Shown: positions 7,508 through 16,769 of the stretch, one piece after another
How positions within the stretch are numbered: the first letter of the stretch is position 1
Layout: each line of letters begins with the position of its first letter
Program-made: the position numbers and the translations under genes
The notes under the pieces: generated by a model
Told to the model about the DNA's origin: nothing
The model's input: only the letters and a program-made list of their open reading frames with translations
The model's database searches: none
NCBI GenBank assembly: GCA_963931575.1
Contig: OZ007029.1
Span: 992,001 to 1,056,000 of the forward strand
Reading direction: 5' to 3'
Length of the DNA stretch: 64,000 nt
From: Gastranaerophilus sp944325835
GTDB lineage: Bacteria; Cyanobacteriota; Vampirovibrionia; Gastranaerophilales; Gastranaerophilaceae

Positions 7508-8914
7508 ATGACAGTGTGTGTAAACGGAATAAATTTATACAGTACAAATCCTGTGCAGAACGTGAACGGCAAGGCAAATACTCCTGTTCAGGCACAGACT
7601 GTTAACCGTGCTCAAAAAATGACTTTCCGCGCGAATAACGATAAAACAGGTGTGACTTTCAGGACTAAACTCGCGTCAAAAGAGGAAAAAGAGTATTTCA
7701 ATACAGTTTCCTCGGCTATTTCCGGAGAAGATAAAAAACTTTTGAACGGTCTTTTGAAAAGCGGCATCCTTCTCAAAAACAACTCTGATGATAAATCCAC
7801 GGTTTTAGACAACTTATACAAAATTGCGACAACCGAACGCGCAGAAGGACTTGATAAAACTGTTATTCTCAAAAACGTCATAAGAACGCTTGCTTTCCCG
7901 TATTCAATCAACCAGAAACTGGGTGATATTCCGCCGGAATACAAAGCTAAGGTATTAGGTTCGCTGCTTGAAAACAAAGAATTGGGCTTGAATACGTTGC
8001 AGGAAGCGGATGCGAAGTTTAACGACCTGCATTCAAGCACCTGTCCTACGGCATGCGTTGAATTCAACCTTGCAAGCAAGCATCAGGCAGAATTTGCCCG
8101 TTTTGCAAACGATTTAACCTCTCCGAAACTTTCAACCGAAAAGATTGTAGATTTAAGAAATCTTTCCAAAAATTTAGGAGAGGCTGTAAGGCTTTTAAAT
8201 ATGTTTAATACTAATTTTGAAGTAATAGATGCCAATAAGGTAAAAATAACGCTTAAACCGGATAAGGATGCCCTTCTGCGTGCACAAATCCAGACCAAGC
8301 ATCAGGACGGCATGGAAAGAAACGCAACAGACGTTCTTATTCAATCAACTCTTATGAATTTAGGCTCCCAACAAACATATAACTCTTTAATTGATGAACG
8401 CAAGGGTGATATTGCAACAGAAAATACCGGATTAATTGAATTTGAAAAGACATTTATTGAATCGGTCGCCGAAAACAAAAGTACAACGTCCATGCTTTAT
8501 CAACAAGTAGATGATAATTTGGTCGTAACAGGATACGAGTGCGACTTTGCGACAACAAAACAACAAATTCTGGATACTCTGAAACGCGATCAGAATGTCA
8601 TTATAGGCATAACATTTTTTGAAAAAGATAAAGAACAGCCTGATCCAAACCGGCCGGCAGATGCTATTGCCGGCGGGCACGAAATAACAATTGTGGGTGC
8701 CCGCACAGACAAAAACGGTGAAACAATATTTATCTGTCAGGATTCTGACGATGAGGTGAACATGCCGATTGAATATCCTGAAAGCTGGCTGCTGCCGCGG
8801 CTTCATCACGCAGGGCTTCCGGAGGATATTGCTGAACGAACAATGCCTGATTCAAAAGAAAACTGGCAGATAACAATGGATAACTATAAAGAACTTAAGA
8901 ACAATGCAGCATAA
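7508..8914 (+). CDS. Putative cysteine-protease-like protein
   Basis: This 468-aa protein has an N-terminal low-complexity stretch (YSTNPVQNVNG...QKMTFRAN) reminiscent of the INPV/FG proteins. STCPTACVEF near residue 176 could supply a nucleophilic Cys. GGHEITIVGA near residue 389 and the following FICQDSDDE near 412 resemble the His and Asp/Asn region of papain/C39-like peptidases. The Cys-His-Asp order fits that fold, but the assignment is inference from motif shape only. No signal peptide or membrane segment is visible. The ATG at 7508 lacks a good Shine-Dalgarno sequence. It is transcribed divergently from the small gene at 6849-7160 across the AAGTGTT cluster. Confidence 0.6.
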   Translation: MTVCVNGINLYSTNPVQNVNGKANTPVQAQTVNRAQKMTFRANNDKTGVTFRTKLASKEEKEYFNTVSSAISGEDKKLLNGLLKSGILLKNNSDDKSTVLDNLYKIATTERAEGLDKTVILKNVIRTLAFPYSINQKLGDIPPEYKAKVLGSLLENKELGLNTLQEADAKFNDLHSSTCPTACVEFNLASKHQAEFARFANDLTSPKLSTEKIVDLRNLSKNLGEAVRLLNMFNTNFEVIDANKVKITLKPDKDALLRAQIQTKHQDGMERNATDVLIQSTLMNLGSQQTYNSLIDERKGDIATENTGLIEFEKTFIESVAENKSTTSMLYQQVDDNLVVTGYECDFATTKQQILDTLKRDQNVIIGITFFEKDKEQPDPNRPADAIAGGHEITIVGARTDKNGETIFICQDSDDEVNMPIEYPESWLLPRLHHAGLPEDIAERTMPDSKENWQITMDNYKELKNNAA

Positions 8915-8921
8915 AAGCCCC

Positions 8922-10583
8922 TTACGGAGCTTCAAAGAGTTTTCGCAGACGTCTTACGAGTTCCAATTCATCCAAATCTTCTGTCACACGGTTTAAATCA
9001 ATTGCACTCTGATAGTAATTTGCCGCATCGTTCGTAAAGCCCATAATTTCACTGGCTCTTGCCGCATTATAATAAGCAAGAGTATAGTTAGGGTTGAGCG
9101 AAATAGCCTCTTCAAAGTAATCAAGAGCTTCTTCCGCATCGCCCAGCCCGTCAAGATAAATTATGCCCAAATTGTTATATGAGAATGAATTTTCCGGGTT
9201 CAATTCCACAGCTTTATGGAAAGAAACGAGAGCTTCTTCAACGTAATCCTTTTCCCATAGTGCGACTCCCGCTTTGGAATACCCGCGGTAATCCTGAGTA
9301 TCAAGCAAAATCGCGTCACAATACGCTTTAATCGCGTTATCAAGATCATACTGCGCCAAATATAAATCACCCAGCGCAATGACTAAATCATAATTTGTAG
9401 GATCGAGAATAATCCCCGCCTGATAAGTCGAAATTGCGGCTTCAAAATTCTCTTTAACCTCGCAATATAATGAGCCCAGAGCCTGACAAACAATGGAAGT
9501 CCATTCATTATCAGGATTAAGCGCAATCGCTTTTTTATAATGTTCAATTGCATCGTCGTAAAGCTCTGCCTTTGCATAAGCGTAGGCAAGCGAATTATTA
9601 TAAAACGGGTTTTCAGGGCACTCGTCACAGGCAAGCTTAAACGCACTGATTGAGTTAAGCCTGTCCTCTTTTCGCAAATAAAGATGCCCGAGTTCGTAAT
9701 AAATCTGCGCCCTGTTTGTTTCAAAATTCAAAAGCTTTTCGTAGCAGTCAATCGCCTCATCCGCAGCGTCAGGATAATAAGTTTGAAGAATCGTTGCCAG
9801 CTTAACCAGCACATCTTTTGCCGCCGGATTAGCTTCAAGTACGGTTCTGTAGCATTCCACGGCGGTATCAGTGTCTTTATTTTTGAGTGCTAAATCTCCG
9901 ATTTTTTCATAAAACAATTCGTCATGCTTTGTTTTTTGAACAGCTTCGCGGTAGAAGTTCTGCGCGGTCGGATACCACTTAAAGTGTTCGCATAGCTTAC
10001 CGAGCATGTCATAACTCCAGACAGCGCAATCATCAACAAGATTTTTATAAAGCATGTTAAGAGAAGCCTTATCCCATGCCAGCATGACGCTTCCTGATAA
10101 GAAGTAGTACAGGAAGTTCCAATAATCGCCGAATTTGGCGTCAGAAGCGGTTATTTTTTGCAGAATAGCCTGCGACAAAACAAGCCGCGGGCGCGCAGAC
10201 GCAAGACGCGAGGCACGAATGGCTTCTTTAAATTCAGCCTCTGCACCTTCATAATCCTGCGCAAGACGCATAAAAAATCCGGTATAAAGGTGCGCATTCA
10301 TATCATCGGGAGCGATAGACACAGCGACCTTACATTGTTCAATAGCGGTTTCAACACAAATCTGCCCCTCTTCCCACATAAGACTTGCAAGCCTGTAATA
10401 AGTTTCAGGCAGCATAGGGTTATACTTGACCGCAGAAATATAATTTGATATTGCCTCCTGCAAGTCAGAATTATGTTGTCCTAACAAATATTTTTCATGG
10501 TAATTTCGGGCTTTTTCCAACGATTCCAGAGCCATTTTATTCCGTTCGTCGGATGCTATATTTTCAACCAAGACTTGTTCCAT
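8922..10583 (-). CDS. Tetratricopeptide repeat (TPR) protein
   Basis: This 553-aa protein is made almost entirely of TPR helix pairs. Units such as YYELGHLYLRKEDRLNSISA, FYNNSLAYAYAKAELYDDAI and SYNNLGIIYLDGLGDAEEAL show the W/Y-LG-Y-A-P pattern every 34 residues. Such proteins act as protein-protein scaffolds; the partner is unknown and no signal peptide is seen. The start is taken as ATG 10583 because GGAG lies 7 nt upstream; GTG at 10595 would add four residues. It is convergent with the gene ending at 8914, only 7 nt apart. Confidence 0.85.
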   Translation of the reverse strand: MEQVLVENIASDERNKMALESLEKARNYHEKYLLGQHNSDLQEAISNYISAVKYNPMLPETYYRLASLMWEEGQICVETAIEQCKVAVSIAPDDMNAHLYTGFFMRLAQDYEGAEAEFKEAIRASRLASARPRLVLSQAILQKITASDAKFGDYWNFLYYFLSGSVMLAWDKASLNMLYKNLVDDCAVWSYDMLGKLCEHFKWYPTAQNFYREAVQKTKHDELFYEKIGDLALKNKDTDTAVECYRTVLEANPAAKDVLVKLATILQTYYPDAADEAIDCYEKLLNFETNRAQIYYELGHLYLRKEDRLNSISAFKLACDECPENPFYNNSLAYAYAKAELYDDAIEHYKKAIALNPDNEWTSIVCQALGSLYCEVKENFEAAISTYQAGIILDPTNYDLVIALGDLYLAQYDLDNAIKAYCDAILLDTQDYRGYSKAGVALWEKDYVEEALVSFHKAVELNPENSFSYNNLGIIYLDGLGDAEEALDYFEEAISLNPNYTLAYYNAARASEIMGFTNDAANYYQSAIDLNRVTEDLDELELVRRLRKLFEAP

Positions 10584-10693
10584 TTCACGCTCCACAAATG
10601 TGTCTTATATGCTAAACGACAGAAAAAATTCTAACTTTAACAAATCTTCAAGAATATCCACCATTTGATGTAGTTTATATTAAAATTAAACCT

Positions 10694-11746
10694 ATGGGAA
10701 ACACGAATAAAACAGCCGTAGTCGCAATGAGCGGCGGATTAGACAGCTCCGTCACTGCTCTTTTATTAAAACAGCAGGGCTGCAAAGTCATAGGTCTTAC
10801 GGGGAAAATGTTTTCATCCCCTGCAAGCGAAAAAATTATCGAAAACGCCGGAGAAGTCGCTGAAACTCTCGGCATTGACCACTACGTTTATGACGCATCA
10901 AAAACTTTTGAAGAAAAGGTAATAAATAACTTTCTGGACAGCTACCGCTGCGGCAGAACGCCGAACCCGTGTATTTTGTGCAATAAATTCATAAAATGGG
11001 GCGAGCTTTTTGACTTTGCAATAAAGGAGCTTCATGCCGATGTTTTTGCGACCGGTCACTACGCCAATATAGTTGAAAAAGACGGAATTTTTAAGCTTTA
11101 TCCGGCAAACGATGAGCACAAAGACCAGCTTTATTTTCTATACAGACTGGGACAGGAGGTTCTTTCAAAAACTATATTTCCGCTTTCAAAATATAAGAAA
11201 AGCGAAGTTTGGGAACTTGCACACGAATATAATCTTCCGTCCAAATCCTCAAAAGAAAGTCAGGACATCTGTTTTATACAAAAGCCCATGACGACTAAAA
11301 AATATCTTTTAGAGCATTTACCGGCGCAAAAAGGCGATTTTATCGAACTTGAAACCGGCAAAAAACTGGGCGAGCACACAGGGCACTTCCAGTACACAAT
11401 CGGACAAAGAAAAGGTATAGGAATTGCCTATCCATACCCGCTGTACGTGTTAGGAACAGACGCCGGGAAAAACATTGTTTATGTCGGCAGAGAAGAATTA
11501 AGTCGCCGCCGCGAAGTCTGCGCAAATGATATAAATCTCAGTTTCCCGCTTGAAGAAACTGACTTTGACGCAATGGTAAAAATCCGTTATAATATGCCGG
11601 CGCAAAAAGCCCGCCTGCATATTACAGACGGAACTATTTGTGCAGAGTTTTACGAAGATGTAAATTCGGTAACGCCCGGTCAAAGCCTTGTTATGTATGA
11701 CGAAAAAGAAGGCTTCCTCATCGGCGGAGGAACAATTTATCTATAG
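10694..11746 (+). CDS. mnmA: tRNA-specific 2-thiouridylase MnmA
   Basis: MnmA uses ATP and a persulfide relay to thiolate U34 of Lys, Glu and Gln tRNAs. The PP-loop SGGLDS is at residues 13-18, CGRTPNPCILCN carries the first catalytic Cys, and ESQDICF the second. The C-terminal part contains the usual IGQRKGIG and PVYVLG-like (YPLYVLG) segments. At 350 aa the length is normal. There is no Shine-Dalgarno sequence; TAAAAT ends 7 nt before the ATG, so the message may be leaderless. It is monocistronic with its own terminator. Confidence 0.95.
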   Translation: MGNTNKTAVVAMSGGLDSSVTALLLKQQGCKVIGLTGKMFSSPASEKIIENAGEVAETLGIDHYVYDASKTFEEKVINNFLDSYRCGRTPNPCILCNKFIKWGELFDFAIKELHADVFATGHYANIVEKDGIFKLYPANDEHKDQLYFLYRLGQEVLSKTIFPLSKYKKSEVWELAHEYNLPSKSSKESQDICFIQKPMTTKKYLLEHLPAQKGDFIELETGKKLGEHTGHFQYTIGQRKGIGIAYPYPLYVLGTDAGKNIVYVGREELSRRREVCANDINLSFPLEETDFDAMVKIRYNMPAQKARLHITDGTICAEFYEDVNSVTPGQSLVMYDEKEGFLIGGGTIYL

Positions 11747-11748
11747 AA

Positions 11749-11778
11749 AGAGCCGGTTATAACCAACCGGCTCTAAAA
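11749..11778 (+). terminator. Terminator between mnmA and prepilin locus B
   Basis: AGAGCCGGTT (11749-11758) and AACCGGCTCT (11765-11774) form a perfect 10-bp stem, followed by AAAA. It may act in both directions for the convergent genes. Confidence 0.8.
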
Positions 11779-11779
11779 C

Positions 11780-12959
11780 TTAGCGTTTCACGCACCAGAC
11801 ATAGAAACTTTGTGTTAGAGCGTGATCATCCATTGCATAATCAAATAAATCCCACTGCCGCGGGGCGCTAGAGGCATGATTATAAATTTTACTTGCCGAC
11901 CAGAAGTTTTTACCCGGATAATATGACAAATCACCGTCAATCAATCTTTTATTAACTCCCATTGCGATTAATTCGTCAATATTCGGCAGCTTATATTCGG
12001 AATCATACTGCGTACACGCTGCGGAGGCTGAAACTCCGGAGGACGGAGTTATTTGATAGGTGCCTGATAAAGCACTCATTGCCGGAATAGGTGCCGCTAC
12101 CTTTACATCGGAAGGATACATTGCTGTCATAAACCCTATATCTTTCCCGACAGTATTCGGCCCCTTGTTACCATTCAGATCATATACAAAATTTGCACAA
12201 ACTTTATTGGCGTAATAAACACCGCCCATACCTGCTCCGGTTTCATTAAAACTGCCCACACATTTCGGGTTATAATATACAACAACGCTCTCGCCGTTGG
12301 CAGTTTCAAAAGCCGCCGCTTTAGTATCCAGCAGCGATACGGCATCTAATGAATTTGAATACGAACCGACCATATCACTATTCAACTCTTGCATAGTCGT
12401 CGGTATATCAATCTGAACCCCGTCCAAAGCAGTCATACGCGAAGTAATTCCGCAATCGGCCAGATGTTCATTATCACAGATATTATTTATTTTCATTACC
12501 TTTGAAAGTCCGCCCGTAATAAAGGTTTCGGCAGCAGTATCCTCTATTGAGGTTGAACCGGTCGCGCTGTCCGTCACTTCCCGCAATGTACCATACCCGT
12601 TAATTGCATCCATTAGCGGAATTGCCTGACTAAAACGGGCATAAAGGGCTTTTCTTTGTGTGTTCCATGTTCGCTCATTTATGTTGCCTGTAAGTGACGG
12701 AAGCGTTATCGCTGCCACCACGCCGATTATCGTGAGGGATAATAATATCTCCGCCATTGTAAAACCAATACGAGCCAACACTCTCTTGTCATGCTGAACT
12801 TGTTTCAGCATCTGTCCGGAGTAGCGTGCTATCGGTATCGTTGGACAGATCCCGAAATAAATTCGGGATGACAGTTCTGAGGTTTCCGACAGCTCGCTAC
12901 TGCCTGTTAAGAGAGGCCCCCCCCCCCCCTGCATAAGTAATTACACTTTTGTTTTTCAT
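11780..12959 (-). CDS. Prepilin-like protein, locus B, with 5' poly-G tract (assembled out of frame)
   Basis: The core is nearly identical to loci A and E at the N-terminus (FTMAEILLSLTIIGVVAA, NERTWNTQRKALYARFSQAI) and diverges towards the C-terminus, which ends KLPNIDEL...NFWSAS...YVWCVKR. The conserved start ATG at 12959 follows AGAAAGGATGG; ten codons later come 13 G. The ATG frame stops six codons after the tract, whereas the pilin frame is open from the tract through an R2 repeat to the core, one base off. With 12 or 15 G the product is 392 or 393 aa. As assembled, the only in-frame ATG is at 12934 (ATG CAG GGG...), which lacks a ribosome-binding site. Secretion or pilus assembly partners are not in the window. 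Confidence 0.75.
12786..12874. repeat. R2 composite palindromic repeat (locus B, inverted)
   Basis: This R2 copy is inverted relative to those in A, C and E yet still reads without a stop, giving IYFGICPTIPIARY...MLKQVQHDK in the pilin frame. It lies 30-120 nt before the FTMAEILL codons. Confidence 0.75.
12917..12929 (-). repeat. Poly-G tract, 13 nt, locus B
   Basis: C13 on the plus strand, G13 in the gene, 30 nt after the ATG at 12959. Flanking sequence (GCA before, CCTCTCTTAACAGGC after) matches locus A closely. Confidence 0.85.
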
Positions 12960-13038
12960 AACTTTTCCATCCTTTCTTATTTTTTCGTCAATTCGGTCAT
13001 AAACCTTATTAACTCATTAACTTATTAACTATACAATC

Positions 13039-13067
13039 AGTTTAAACCATGTTTGGGAAAATATCAA
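13039..13067 (-). promoter_or_regulatory. Prepilin promoter, locus B (weaker version)
   Basis: TTGATA (13067-13062), a 17-nt spacer with AAACATGGTT, and TAAACT (13044-13039). It aligns with the promoters of A, C, D and E but has a poorer -10. The -35 lies inside the terminator hairpin of the upstream PAP2-like gene. Confidence 0.5.
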
Positions 13068-13086
13068 GGGGCAGTGCCCTTGATAT
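13061..13086 (-). terminator. Terminator of the rsgA-ispA-PAP2-like operon
   Basis: ATATCAAGGG (13061-13070) and CCCTTGATAT (13077-13086) form a perfect 10-bp stem followed on the minus strand by TTTT. It overlaps the stop codon of the PAP2-like gene. Confidence 0.75.
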
Positions 13087-13550
13087 TAATTAAAGAAATA
13101 TGTATGCATGAATATTGAATAAAAAATACCCAGTGCGGCACCGACAAAAACTTCAAACGGGGTATGCCCGAGAAGCTCTTTAAGCTTTCCGCCGATTGCC
13201 TGAACATCATGCTTATAAAAATCATCCATCATACGGTTTAAACAAGCTGCCGTCTTACCTGCAGCGCGTCTTAGCCCTGCCGCGTCATACATCGTAACCA
13301 TTGCAAACGCAAATGAAACCGCAAAAATTACAGATGTAAAGCCCTCCAGAAGCCCAACGGTCGTTGTAACCGCCATTACGCCGGCAGAATGGGCACTTGG
13401 CATGCCGCCGGTTGTCGTAAATATTTTGAAATTAAACTTTTTATCAACAAAGGCAAATGTAAATAATTTCAGTACCTGCGCCCAGAATGCAGCCGTAAGC
13501 CCCAAAAATAAGACCTCAAGCCCGTTATTCCTGAATAACTCTAAAAACAT
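13086..13550 (-). CDS. Divergent PAP2 family membrane protein (DUF212)
   Basis: This 154-aa membrane protein belongs to the divergent PAP2/DUF212 family, recognisable by GGMPSAHSAGVMAV, DAAGLRRAAGK and LKELLGHTPFEVFVGAALG. Four or five hydrophobic segments are visible. Family members are thought to be phosphatase-like, and substrates are unknown. Its ATG overlaps the ispA stop as TAATG. The link to an isoprenyl diphosphate synthase suggests a role on prenyl phosphates, which is inference. Confidence 0.85.
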   Translation of the reverse strand: MFLELFRNNGLEVLFLGLTAAFWAQVLKLFTFAFVDKKFNFKIFTTTGGMPSAHSAGVMAVTTTVGLLEGFTSVIFAVSFAFAMVTMYDAAGLRRAAGKTAACLNRMMDDFYKHDVQAIGGKLKELLGHTPFEVFVGAALGIFYSIFMHTYFFN

Positions 13551-14416
13551 TATATTCCTACTCTCTTTCTAATCCCTTTTACTATTTCCCGTAATATTTC
13601 GGAATTGTATTTGTTAATTATAACATCACAGTTCTCAAGAAGGCAAGCAAGTTTACATTTCGCATTATCCAGCCCGTACATTGTAACATAAGTAAGTTTT
13701 CCGCTCTGCGCGTCTTTGCCTAAAGTTTTACCCATTGTTTCGAAATCGGAAACCACGTCAAGTATATCGTCAGCGATTTGGAATGCCAGCCCGAAATCAC
13801 GTGCGAATTTCTTTGCATCTTCAATTTGTTCACAAGAGCCGCCTGCTATTCTTGCACCTGAAACAATTGCAAGTTTAAATAAATCTCCGGTTTTGTGTTC
13901 GTGAATAAAATTGAGTTTTTCCGCACAGTGTTTTTCAGGATGTCCTTCTGCTTCAATATCGACTACCTGACCGGCAATAACACCCCTCGCTCCGGCTGCA
14001 GTGCAAAAATCATCCAAAACCGCAAAAAGAGTTTCATACGGCAAATTTTTAGAATTTCTCAAAATAACCTGCGCCGCATAAGAGATTAGCGCATCTCCTG
14101 CAAGAACTGCGGTTGCTTCTCCAAAGACCTTATGATTTGAGGGTTTTCCTCGTCTGAAATCGTCATTATCCATACACGGAAGGTCATCGTGGATAAGGGT
14201 TTGGGCATGGAGCATTTCAATCGCGCAGGCTGTCGGCAGTGCATCTTCAATTTTACCGCCCAGACACCTGCAAATTTCAAGACAGAGAACCGGCCTTAGT
14301 CTTTTCCCTTCCAGAAGAACCGTATAGCGCATTGATTTAAATAAATCCTCAGGGTACTCAACAGGAAGGAATTTGTCCAAATTTTCATCTATCAATTTTA
14401 TTAAATCATTCATCAT
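13550..14416 (-). CDS. ispA: Polyprenyl (farnesyl/geranylgeranyl) diphosphate synthase
   Basis: This enzyme condenses isopentenyl diphosphate onto allylic diphosphates. The two Asp-rich motifs are present: HDDLPCMDNDD near residue 93 and QIADDILD near residue 216. The 288-aa length and CxMD spacing fit the short-chain IspA type. The start overlaps the rsgA stop by 11 nt (ATGATGAATGA), and the stop overlaps the next gene, so rsgA-ispA-PAP2-like is one coupled operon. The dxs-like gene and dxr in this window supply the upstream pathway. Confidence 0.92.
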   Translation of the reverse strand: MMNDLIKLIDENLDKFLPVEYPEDLFKSMRYTVLLEGKRLRPVLCLEICRCLGGKIEDALPTACAIEMLHAQTLIHDDLPCMDNDDFRRGKPSNHKVFGEATAVLAGDALISYAAQVILRNSKNLPYETLFAVLDDFCTAAGARGVIAGQVVDIEAEGHPEKHCAEKLNFIHEHKTGDLFKLAIVSGARIAGGSCEQIEDAKKFARDFGLAFQIADDILDVVSDFETMGKTLGKDAQSGKLTYVTMYGLDNAKCKLACLLENCDVIINKYNSEILREIVKGIRKRVGI

Positions 14417-15404
14417 GGTGTTCTATATCCTTATAAACATTCTGTTTCAGAGTATTGCGGGCAGATTGGCGTTTGCGCTCGCTTATTTTAACCGCGGTTT
14501 TATCGTTAATCTTCTTTTTGGAAGTTTCAACCTTCCTGCCCTCATATTTAACCTTTTCCTTGTATTCTTTTGCTTCTTCAACAAATGCAAGAAAGCTTGC
14601 ATAGCGTGAATACGGGATTTTATCGAGATTTTCAAGCACTGCACAGCCGGTTTCCAACCTGTGAAGGCAGTCGGCAAATTTGCACTTTCCCTTATACGCG
14701 GCAATTTCATCAAAAAGCAGGTCGACCTCACTCGGGAGAATAAAATCAAATTTCAGATTACTAAACCCCGGTGTATCAATAATTTTTGTATCCGAATCGA
14801 GTTTTATAATCTCGCAGTGACGTGTTGTATGCGTTCCTCGGCCTGTTTTTGCACTTATTTCTTTTGTTTTCAGATGAAATTCAGGATTAATCGCGTTAAT
14901 CAGGCTGGATTTACCGACGCCCGAGCTGCCGCACAGCACGCTGGTCTTGCCCTTCAGAATTTCTTCAAAAACCTTCACACCGCGATGCTCTTTTGCCGAG
15001 GTAAAGAAAAGCTGATACCCGAGCGGTTCATAGATAGATTTGATAAGCTCAATAAGTCCTTCTTCCGCGTTCAAATCTTCTTTGTTAAAGCAAAGTTTTA
15101 CATCTAGGCCGTAATATTTGGCAAACGCGATGTATCTGTCAAGCTGGTTAAAATCCAAATCCGGCGATTTTAACGCCGAAACAACTACGATTTGATCAAC
15201 ATTGGCAACACTCGGGCGCGGAATAAATGACTTTCGCGGAAGGATTTTTGTTATATGTCCGTTTTCAAACTCAACAAAATCTCCGACCAGAATTTTTTCA
15301 TTCTGTTTTTTCAATACCTCGCGAATTTTACATTCAAAATGCTCCTCCCCCGAGGTAATATAATAAAAATCCGAATGTATCTTATAAACCTGTCCGATTG
15401 CCAT
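14406..15404 (-). CDS. rsgA: Ribosome small-subunit biogenesis GTPase RsgA
   Basis: RsgA is a circularly permuted GTPase that checks late 30S assembly. The 332-aa protein has an N-terminal OB fold, the G4 motif FNKEDL, then the P-loop GSSGVGKSSLINA and the G3 motif DTPGF, in permuted order. The C-terminal zinc cluster reads CKFADCLHRLETGCAV. It lacks a Shine-Dalgarno sequence; TAAAAT ends 6 nt before the ATG. It is first in the operon with ispA and a PAP2-like gene. Confidence 0.94.
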   Translation of the reverse strand: MAIGQVYKIHSDFYYITSGEEHFECKIREVLKKQNEKILVGDFVEFENGHITKILPRKSFIPRPSVANVDQIVVVSALKSPDLDFNQLDRYIAFAKYYGLDVKLCFNKEDLNAEEGLIELIKSIYEPLGYQLFFTSAKEHRGVKVFEEILKGKTSVLCGSSGVGKSSLINAINPEFHLKTKEISAKTGRGTHTTRHCEIIKLDSDTKIIDTPGFSNLKFDFILPSEVDLLFDEIAAYKGKCKFADCLHRLETGCAVLENLDKIPYSRYASFLAFVEEAKEYKEKVKYEGRKVETSKKKINDKTAVKISERKRQSARNTLKQNVYKDIEHHDE

Positions 15405-15410
15405 AGGATT

Positions 15411-15416
15411 ATTTTA
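15411..15416 (-). promoter_or_regulatory. -10 box 6 nt before rsgA ATG (leaderless candidate)
   Basis: TAAAAT on the minus strand, preceded by GTG, with AATCCT between it and the ATG. There is no Shine-Dalgarno sequence, so transcription is predicted to start at or next to the ATG. Confidence 0.5.
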
Positions 15417-15490
15417 CACTAAAAACCCCGAATTCGTAAACATATATTAATAAAGTTTGTAATCTCAGCATGTTCATGCTAGAATGGGAT

Positions 15491-15601
15491 AAAAAGCAGT
15501 ACTCCGCCACCTGCTTGCCCTGCTCACGCAGGTCAACCCGTGGCTACGCTGTCTAACACGTCACTCGAAATTTCCGCGAGCACGCGAAAATTTCTCGGAC
15601 A
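15491..15601. repeat. Dispersed intergenic repeat R3
   Basis: This non-coding stretch starts AAAAGCAGTACTCCGCCAC, continues GTGGCTACGCTGTCTAACAC and ends with AAATTTCTCGGACA. The same framework occurs at 59863-60045 with a different middle. Internal inverted repeats (TTTCCGCGAGCACGCGAAA) are present. Confidence 0.7.
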
Positions 15602-15637
15602 TAAAAGAGATATTATAATTTAAAAAAGGGGAAAAAT

Positions 15638-16195
15638 ATGATTTCTGTAAACGATTTAAAAACAGGCTTGACGCTTGAATTAGACAACGGCTTATGGTCT
15701 GTTGTAGAATTTTTACACGTTAAACCGGGTAAAGGTGCGGCGTTTGTAAGAACAAAACTTAAAAACGTTGAAACCGGCAACGTTCTTGAAAAAACTTTCA
15801 GAGCGGGCGAAAAAGTCGGCAAAGCAACTCTTGACAGACGCGAAATGCAATACCTTTACAAAGAAGGTGCTGACTTCGTTATGATGGATATGGAAACATA
15901 CGAACAACTACCTTTGACAGAAATCCAGGTCGGCGACGGGATTAAATACCTTAAAGAAAACATGGTTGTTCAGGTATTGCTTCACAACAACCGCGTTATC
16001 GGTGTAGACCTTCCGGCTCACGTTGAGCTTGAAGTTGTTGACACTCCGCCGGCAGAAAAGGGTAACACCGCTCAGGGCGGTACTAAACCGGCTAAACTTG
16101 AAACCGGTGCTGTAGTTAACGTACCATTCTTCGTTGCAAACGGTGATATGATAAGAATAGATACCCGTACAAATGAATACTTAGACAGATGCTAG
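15638..16195 (+). CDS. efp: Translation elongation factor P
   Basis: EF-P binds between the P and E sites and relieves stalling at polyproline. The 185-aa protein has the three-barrel arrangement and the loop HVKPGKGAAF; Lys32 is the position modified in other bacteria. The C-terminal signature VNVPFFVANGDMIRIDTRT is typical. AAAGGGG precedes the ATG. A strong hairpin separates it from accB. Confidence 0.95.
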   Translation: MISVNDLKTGLTLELDNGLWSVVEFLHVKPGKGAAFVRTKLKNVETGNVLEKTFRAGEKVGKATLDRREMQYLYKEGADFVMMDMETYEQLPLTEIQVGDGIKYLKENMVVQVLLHNNRVIGVDLPAHVELEVVDTPPAEKGNTAQGGTKPAKLETGAVVNVPFFVANGDMIRIDTRTNEYLDRC

Positions 16196-16211
16196 ATAAT
16201 AAAATTTCCAG

Positions 16212-16238
16212 GAGAAGGCTTATCTAAGCCTTCTCTTT
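16212..16238 (+). terminator. Terminator after efp
   Basis: GAGAAGGCTTA (16212-16222) and TAAGCCTTCTC (16225-16235) form an 11-bp stem with a 2-nt loop, followed by TTTAA. Partial read-through into accB-accC is possible. Confidence 0.7.
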
Positions 16239-16262
16239 AATATTTTGATTAGGGAGATGAAA

Positions 16263-16712
16263 ATGAAAATTGATACAAATTATATTGAAAAATTAGCAAA
16301 AATCCTTTCTGACAATAACTTGACAGAAATTACACTTGAAGATGAAAATTGCGCAGTTTCTCTGAGAAAAGAAGTAACAGGGATAGTTCAAACGGTTGCG
16401 GCACCTGCTGTTCAAGCCCCTGCGCCTCAAGCTGCCCCGCAGGCTCCGGCAGCACCTGCGGCACCTAAAGCTGACAACAGAAAAACTATTACATCCCCGA
16501 TGGTAGGAACCTTCTATACCGCACCGTCACCGGATGCAAAACCTTTTGTTCAGGTAGGTGACACCGTTAAAGAAGGCGATGTCGTTTGTATCGTTGAAGC
16601 AATGAAATTAATGAACGAAATTGACTCCGAAGTCTCCGGCAAAATCGTTGAAATTTGCGTTGAAAACGGCCAGCCGGTTGAATACGGTCAGGTTTTAATG
16701 TACGTTGAATAG
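16263..16712 (+). CDS. accB: Biotin carboxyl carrier protein of acetyl-CoA carboxylase
   Basis: This 149-aa carrier moves carboxybiotin from AccC to the carboxyltransferase for fatty-acid synthesis. An N-terminal helical part, an Ala/Pro-rich linker (about residues 44-70) and the biotinyl domain are visible, with EAMKLMNE placing the biotinyl lysine at residue 115. ATG 16263 is chosen because AGGGAG lies 7 nt upstream; a TTG at 16245 would add six residues. accC follows 57 nt later, the usual accB-accC pair. Confidence 0.94.
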   Translation: MKIDTNYIEKLAKILSDNNLTEITLEDENCAVSLRKEVTGIVQTVAAPAVQAPAPQAAPQAPAAPAAPKADNRKTITSPMVGTFYTAPSPDAKPFVQVGDTVKEGDVVCIVEAMKLMNEIDSEVSGKIVEICVENGQPVEYGQVLMYVE

Positions 16713-16769
16713 TGAAATGGATTTCCCGTTTCTGCCCTGCCGGCAGCGCGGGAACTAAGGAAAAGGAAT

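Noticed and set aside
15405..15637. A tRNA or small RNA gene in the gap before efp
   Set aside because: The structured bases belong to dispersed repeat R3, which recurs at 59863, and no cloverleaf could be drawn.
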